From contig NZ_WWEO01000041.1 of the NCBI RefSeq assembly GCF_009928685.1, forward strand, positions 434,001 through 498,000: a stretch of 64,000 nt of DNA. Reading direction: 5' to 3'. The stretch comes from Mucilaginibacter agri. Lineage in GTDB: Bacteria > Bacteroidota > Bacteroidia > Sphingobacteriales > Sphingobacteriaceae. The notes beneath the pieces are model-generated. The model did no database searches and was not told the origin of the DNA. It saw nothing but the letters and a program-made list of their open reading frames with translations. The position numbers were made by a program, and so were the translations under genes. Below are positions 60,988 to 64,000 of the stretch, one piece after another. How positions within the stretch are numbered: position 1 is the first letter of the stretch; each line of letters begins with the position of its first letter.

Positions 60988-61335
60988 CTAGTCCTGGGTA
61001 ATGGGCTCGTGGTGCGCATGGCAAGCCTCGGCGCATTGGCGGCAGGCTTCGGCACATTGCTGGCAATGATCCATATTGTGCTTGCCGCATTCTTGGGCAC
61101 AAAGCCGACAGATCTCTTCGCACAAAACCAGGTATTGGTGTGCTATAACCGAGTCGCGCTGTAGAAGACGAGCTCCCTGGCTGCAAATGTCGGCGCAGTC
61201 GCGGTCGAGTTTAATACAGCCAGCCATCATGTTAACATCCTGTTCGCCCAGGCATGCGGTTGCGCAATGCTCGCAGGCCAGTACGCAGTTTAAAAGTGTT
61301 TGTATTAATTGCTGGTGATTATGATTTTTTGACAT
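60988..61335 (-). CDS. Four-helix-bundle copper-binding-like Cys-rich protein
   Basis: A 115-residue protein with many Cys in CxxC/CxxxC pairs, e.g. C-V-L-A-C-E-H-C-A-T-A-C, C-I-K-L-D-R-D-C-A-D-I-C, C-E-E-I-C-R-L-C-A-Q-E-C and C-Q-Q-C-A-E-A-C-R-Q-C-A-E-A-C-H. A helical repeat supports the four-helix bundle fold (DUF326, Csp-like), which stores Cu(I). No signal peptide is seen, so a cytosolic copper store is likely. The end is H-A-H-H-E-P. The 294-bp gap on its 3' side holds terminator sequence and no other gene. Confidence 0.9.
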   Translation of the reverse strand: MSKNHNHQQLIQTLLNCVLACEHCATACLGEQDVNMMAGCIKLDRDCADICSQGARLLQRDSVIAHQYLVLCEEICRLCAQECGKHNMDHCQQCAEACRQCAEACHAHHEPITQD

Positions 61336-61405
61336 AACGTTTTGTGTTTGTTTACCTTATAGTAATACCCATACTCCGCGCTATGTTTTAAGTAAATAGA
61401 ATTAG

Positions 61406-62476
61406 CTACCAATTTTTAAGTTTCTTAATGTAGGCTGTTAGCTCGGCTGCCATCTCCCGGTGTTCGGCCATATCTGGGTGCGTGCCACAGCCATGGAAAT
61501 ATCTTTTGCTAAAAAAGTAATGGCTTACTTTGGCATCGCCCGCTTTGTTTACATAATTGTTTATGGCTGTTATGTATTTCTTTAGCACCGGGCTCAGTGT
61601 TTCATCGGCCATTGGGCTGCTCAGGCAAACAATGTTAGCCTTGGGGTATTGCTTGCGGATATCGCCAATAAATTTAACGTAGGCGCTGCAATAATCTGTA
61701 GAGTCTTGTACGCCATCATTCTGCCCCAAGCAAACGGTAACTACGTCGGGTTTGTAAAGGCCAAAGTTCCATTTGCCCGAGTCGGCCCGCATATCAACCT
61801 TATCAAAAACCTGTGGCATAGTAACACCCATACTGCAGCAACTATGAATAAGGCCAATGCCCGAAACCGAGCTCAGCACATATTGGGCATTAAGTGCACG
61901 TGCAGTTACGGCACCGTAGCTCATAAAGGCATTATGCTGATCATACCATTGGCCCGAATCGCATTTAATTGCAGACTGATCCATGCTGCTGCCACAGGTT
62001 ATAGAGTCGCCAATGTATTCTATTTTACGGGCGGGTTTTGCAGGCAGTGTTAGCAATTCGACACACCGGATACCGGCAAATTCTACATAGCCAATGCCCG
62101 ATTCGGTATTCTTGCAAATGGTTATCGTGTGTTCACCGCCGGATAGATGCTCAGCCGCTTTAATTACATTTACTTTGCCGGTAATTTGCAGGCGGTAAGG
62201 TTTATTATTGTCTATTGCTATTTCTATATAGTTGTGCAGTTTGCCGTATCGTACTTCATCGTTCAGGATCACTTCGCACGAAGAGCCCTTAAATTTAGCC
62301 AGAATATATACCGCCGGCGACCAGAACCGTGGTTTCAGCGGATCGGCAAAATCAATGCGGCCGGTGTATTGTATTTTGGGATTGTTGGCCGCAAAAAGAG
62401 TGAGCTTGGCAGGATTATGTTTGGCTTGCGAAAAGTAAACTGTAAGGCAAAACAGTAGGCAGAGGTAATACTTCAT
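61406..62476 (-). CDS. SGNH/GDSL-type esterase, CE2-like
   Basis: A 356-residue secreted protein with a signal peptide (L-C-L-L-F-C-L-T-V-Y-F-S-Q-A). A beta-sandwich N-terminal domain (about 20-140) precedes the SGNH part with I-G-D-S-I-T-C-G (active Ser) and G-Q-N-D-G at block III. G-T-H-P-D-M-A-E-H near the end supplies the catalytic His. This architecture matches CE2 acetylxylan esterases. ATG 62476 is chosen over 62512. It probably de-acetylates plant polysaccharides. Confidence 0.9.
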   Translation of the reverse strand: MKYYLCLLFCLTVYFSQAKHNPAKLTLFAANNPKIQYTGRIDFADPLKPRFWSPAVYILAKFKGSSCEVILNDEVRYGKLHNYIEIAIDNNKPYRLQITGKVNVIKAAEHLSGGEHTITICKNTESGIGYVEFAGIRCVELLTLPAKPARKIEYIGDSITCGSSMDQSAIKCDSGQWYDQHNAFMSYGAVTARALNAQYVLSSVSGIGLIHSCCSMGVTMPQVFDKVDMRADSGKWNFGLYKPDVVTVCLGQNDGVQDSTDYCSAYVKFIGDIRKQYPKANIVCLSSPMADETLSPVLKKYITAINNYVNKAGDAKVSHYFFSKRYFHGCGTHPDMAEHREMAAELTAYIKKLKNW

Positions 62477-62617
62477 CGTGATACAAAATTGGACTCCTAA
62501 ATATATTAACATTTAAACAGGCTTTTGGCACCATGAAAAAATTGAATAAGAGTTTACGGGATGAGTATTAGTTTAGTTTGTGTTGGCAAAGCTGACCAAT
62601 CAGTATTTATCATTTAT

Positions 62618-62860
62618 TTGTCCGCGCAGGGTCTCTCGCAGAGGACCCTGCCTTGATATAGCAGATCAACCTAAGTGCTCAGGGTACTCTACGAGAGACC
62701 TTGCGAAAACAGAAATACGTGTTCGTGAGATTTTCGCTTTCGCAGGATTCAATTCCCTCCCTTGGGAGGGGTGCGATGGAAATGCGTAGTGGCGGGGAGG
62801 GGTTTCGTCGCAATTCAAGCGCAGAAACCCCTCCCTACAGCATCCCAAGGGACGGAATTA
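62618..62860. repeat. Compound intergenic repeat region
   Basis: In the 462-bp gap between the CE2-like gene and the Gly-rich gene, a GCAGGGTC/GGACCCTGC hairpin (62628-62654) is followed by a related half-element (62686-62705). Next come a CCCTCCC/GGGAGGG block (62755-62769) and an inverted GAGGGGTTTC/GAAACCCCTC pair (62797-62806 and 62823-62832). The same block types occur at 53911-54044. I see no gene in it. Confidence 0.65.
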
Positions 62861-62867
62861 TTTGAAA

Positions 62868-62905
62868 TAAAAAAGGGATGAAAGCCTTGCGCCCTCATCC
62901 CCTTT
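62868..62905 (-). terminator. Terminator of the Gly/Tyr-rich gene
   Basis: On the minus strand GGGATGA and TCATCCC form the stem around a 13-nt or longer loop, followed by TTTTTTATTT. It lies 34 bp after the stop at 62939. Confidence 0.75.
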
Positions 62906-62938
62906 GTCAAAACACTATAGAACTATTTAGCTTCTTTA

Positions 62939-64000
62939 TTATTGATTGTCGTCGCTAACATCTGTTACACGGTAAACTTTCTGACCATATTGGTCGCGTT
63001 CTTCGTGGTAATAGATACCGGCAGGATCAACATAATATCTTTCGTCGCCAATTTTTACTTTTCTGCAATCAGGTGGCAAGGCTTGTAAAACATCGCCCGG
63101 TTTTGGCAAATTGCTAGGGCCTTGTTGCATTTGCTGATCTTGCGGATAAGCATTCGGGTCGTCTTCGTAATTGCTGCCTGCGCCTGTGCTTAACTGACCG
63201 TCTTTACCGGTAACCTGGTAAGCGGTTGTGCCATCGTCGCGGGTTATTGGCAGGTAATACACACCGTTAGCTTCGTAGTATTGCTGGCCGTCTATCACGA
63301 TAGATTGTGCGTTTGACGGAAGGCTGTTAACCTCGGCACCTATAGGTGGTTCAACAATGGTATATTGGTTGTCGTTTTGTTGGTAAAAGTAACCACCACT
63401 ATAGAAATACTGATCGGCACCGTAATAGAATGGGTAATAACCGTAAGGCAATACACCTATGCTAAAACCGATACGTGGGCCATAATAACGGCCGTAGAAG
63501 CCTCCGTAGTTATAATAGCCGCCTCTGAACGGACCGCGATAATAGCCCGGGCGACCGTAGCCATAACCTGGCCTGTAATAACCTGGGCGGCCTCCGTAGC
63601 CCGGACGGTTGTATCCGTAACCTGGTCTGCCTGGCCCGTATCCCGGACGGCCGGGGGTATAACCCGGACGACCGCCGTTGTAGTGACCGTAGCCATAGTT
63701 GCCTCTTGGTGCAATACCCGCATTTGGATGGCCGTTATAAGAGCCACCTATGCCATTGTTGGCACGCGGGGCTGAGTAATTGCCACCCGGACGGCTTCCG
63801 CCTGAAAAACCATTACTTGGGCGACCTCCGCCTGAGAAACCGCCGCTAGGACGGCCTCCGCCTGAAAAGCCACCACCACTTGGGCGACTGCCTCCAGAGA
63901 AGCCACCGCCACCGCCGCCATGGAAGCCACCGCCTCCACCACCGCCGCTGCCGCGAGAACCACCGCCCCCGCCACCACCGTGGCCGCCTCCGCCACGTTG
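62939..64000 (-). CDS. Gly/Tyr/Arg-rich protein with DUF6515-like C-terminus, 5' end beyond the window
   Basis: One uninterrupted minus-strand frame of exactly 354 codons runs from the stop at 62939 to the window edge, so the start lies beyond 64000. The visible N-terminal half is almost wholly Gly, Pro, Arg, Tyr and Asn, with recurrent S-G-G-R-P-S-G-G-like and Y-G-Y-G-R-P-G-like units. The C-terminal 170 residues (from L-P-Y-G-Y-Y-P-F-Y-Y) form a DUF6515-like part with Q-Q-Y-Y-E-A-N-G-V-Y-Y and E-R-Y-Y-V-D-P-A-G-I-Y-Y. It is expected to be secreted or membrane-associated. TTG at 63451 is an internal codon, not the start. Function unknown. Confidence 0.82.
   Translation of the reverse strand, partial: QRGGGGHGGGGGGGSRGSGGGGGGGFHGGGGGGFSGGSRPSGGGFSGGGRPSGGFSGGGRPSNGFSGGSRPGGNYSAPRANNGIGGSYNGHPNAGIAPRGNYGYGHYNGGRPGYTPGRPGYGPGRPGYGYNRPGYGGRPGYYRPGYGYGRPGYYRGPFRGGYYNYGGFYGRYYGPRIGFSIGVLPYGYYPFYYGADQYFYSGGYFYQQNDNQYTIVEPPIGAEVNSLPSNAQSIVIDGQQYYEANGVYYLPITRDDGTTAYQVTGKDGQLSTGAGSNYEDDPNAYPQDQQMQQGPSNLPKPGDVLQALPPDCRKVKIGDERYYVDPAGIYYHEERDQYGQKVYRVTDVSDDNQ

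Overview
The window looks like a chromosomal segment of a Sphingobacteriaceae-type Bacteroidota, most like Mucilaginibacter or Pedobacter. Supporting signs are a type IX secretion (T9SS) gene pair with a gliding-motility-type sorting domain, an ECF sigma/FecR/STN-domain cassette, LytS/LytTR and PAS-kinase two-component genes, many secreted glycoside hydrolases, lipoprotein signals, DUF families typical of this group (DUF5687, DUF6358, DUF6134, DUF6515, DUF4407), TAnnTTTG-like -7 elements and weak Shine-Dalgarno sequences. The genus is inference. No rRNA, tRNA, CRISPR, phage or insertion sequence was seen.

Layout. 1-4.9 kb: stress and arginine-pathway genes (YCII-like, AhpD-like, an ArgA-like acetyltransferase with an ArgE-like deacetylase) and an outer-membrane barrel. 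5-8.5 kb: a minimal ethanolamine operon (permease, EutB, EutC). 8.6-18.3 kb: a PepSY-like lipoprotein, a tightly overlapping six-gene operon (PqqD-like RRE protein, ATP-grasp ligase, PLP decarboxylase-like enzyme, urea-transporter/M23-peptidase fusion, TPR-barrel protein, TPR protein) and a LytS/LytTR two-component pair. 18.3-22.4 kb: a PKD-repeat T9SS cargo protein and its PorP/SprF partner. 22.6-31.8 kb: a sugar kinase, a DUF1080 protein, a GlxA-like regulator divergent from a six-gene glyoxalase/DoxX/SRPBCC cassette, the Kup potassium transporter, a hydrolase and TruC. 31.9-45.5 kb: a clan-A glycosidase lipoprotein, an ABC pair, two peptidases, small genes, a GH9 enzyme and a ThuA protein. 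45.5-56 kb: two SDR enzymes leading into an ECF sigma/FecR/STN cassette, then GH3 and GH20 enzymes. 56-64 kb: a response regulator with a multi-PAS kinase, a MOSC protein, a 46-residue gene, a Cys-rich copper-binding protein, a CE2-like esterase and the 3' part of a Gly/Tyr-rich protein.

The best candidate for an undescribed system is the operon at 9638-16220. It joins peptide- or amino-acid-modifying enzymes (RRE, ATP-grasp, fold-III PLP enzyme) to an envelope apparatus (SLC14-type channel fused to a LytM-type peptidase, an outer-membrane barrel, TPR proteins). A 34-nt element with direct half-sites 21 bp apart, the spacing expected for LytTR regulators, lies upstream of this operon, upstream of both T9SS genes and, in weaker form, upstream of the PepSY-like lipoprotein. 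All four genes flank the LytTR pair, so they may form one envelope regulon. The products and the physiological role are unknown.
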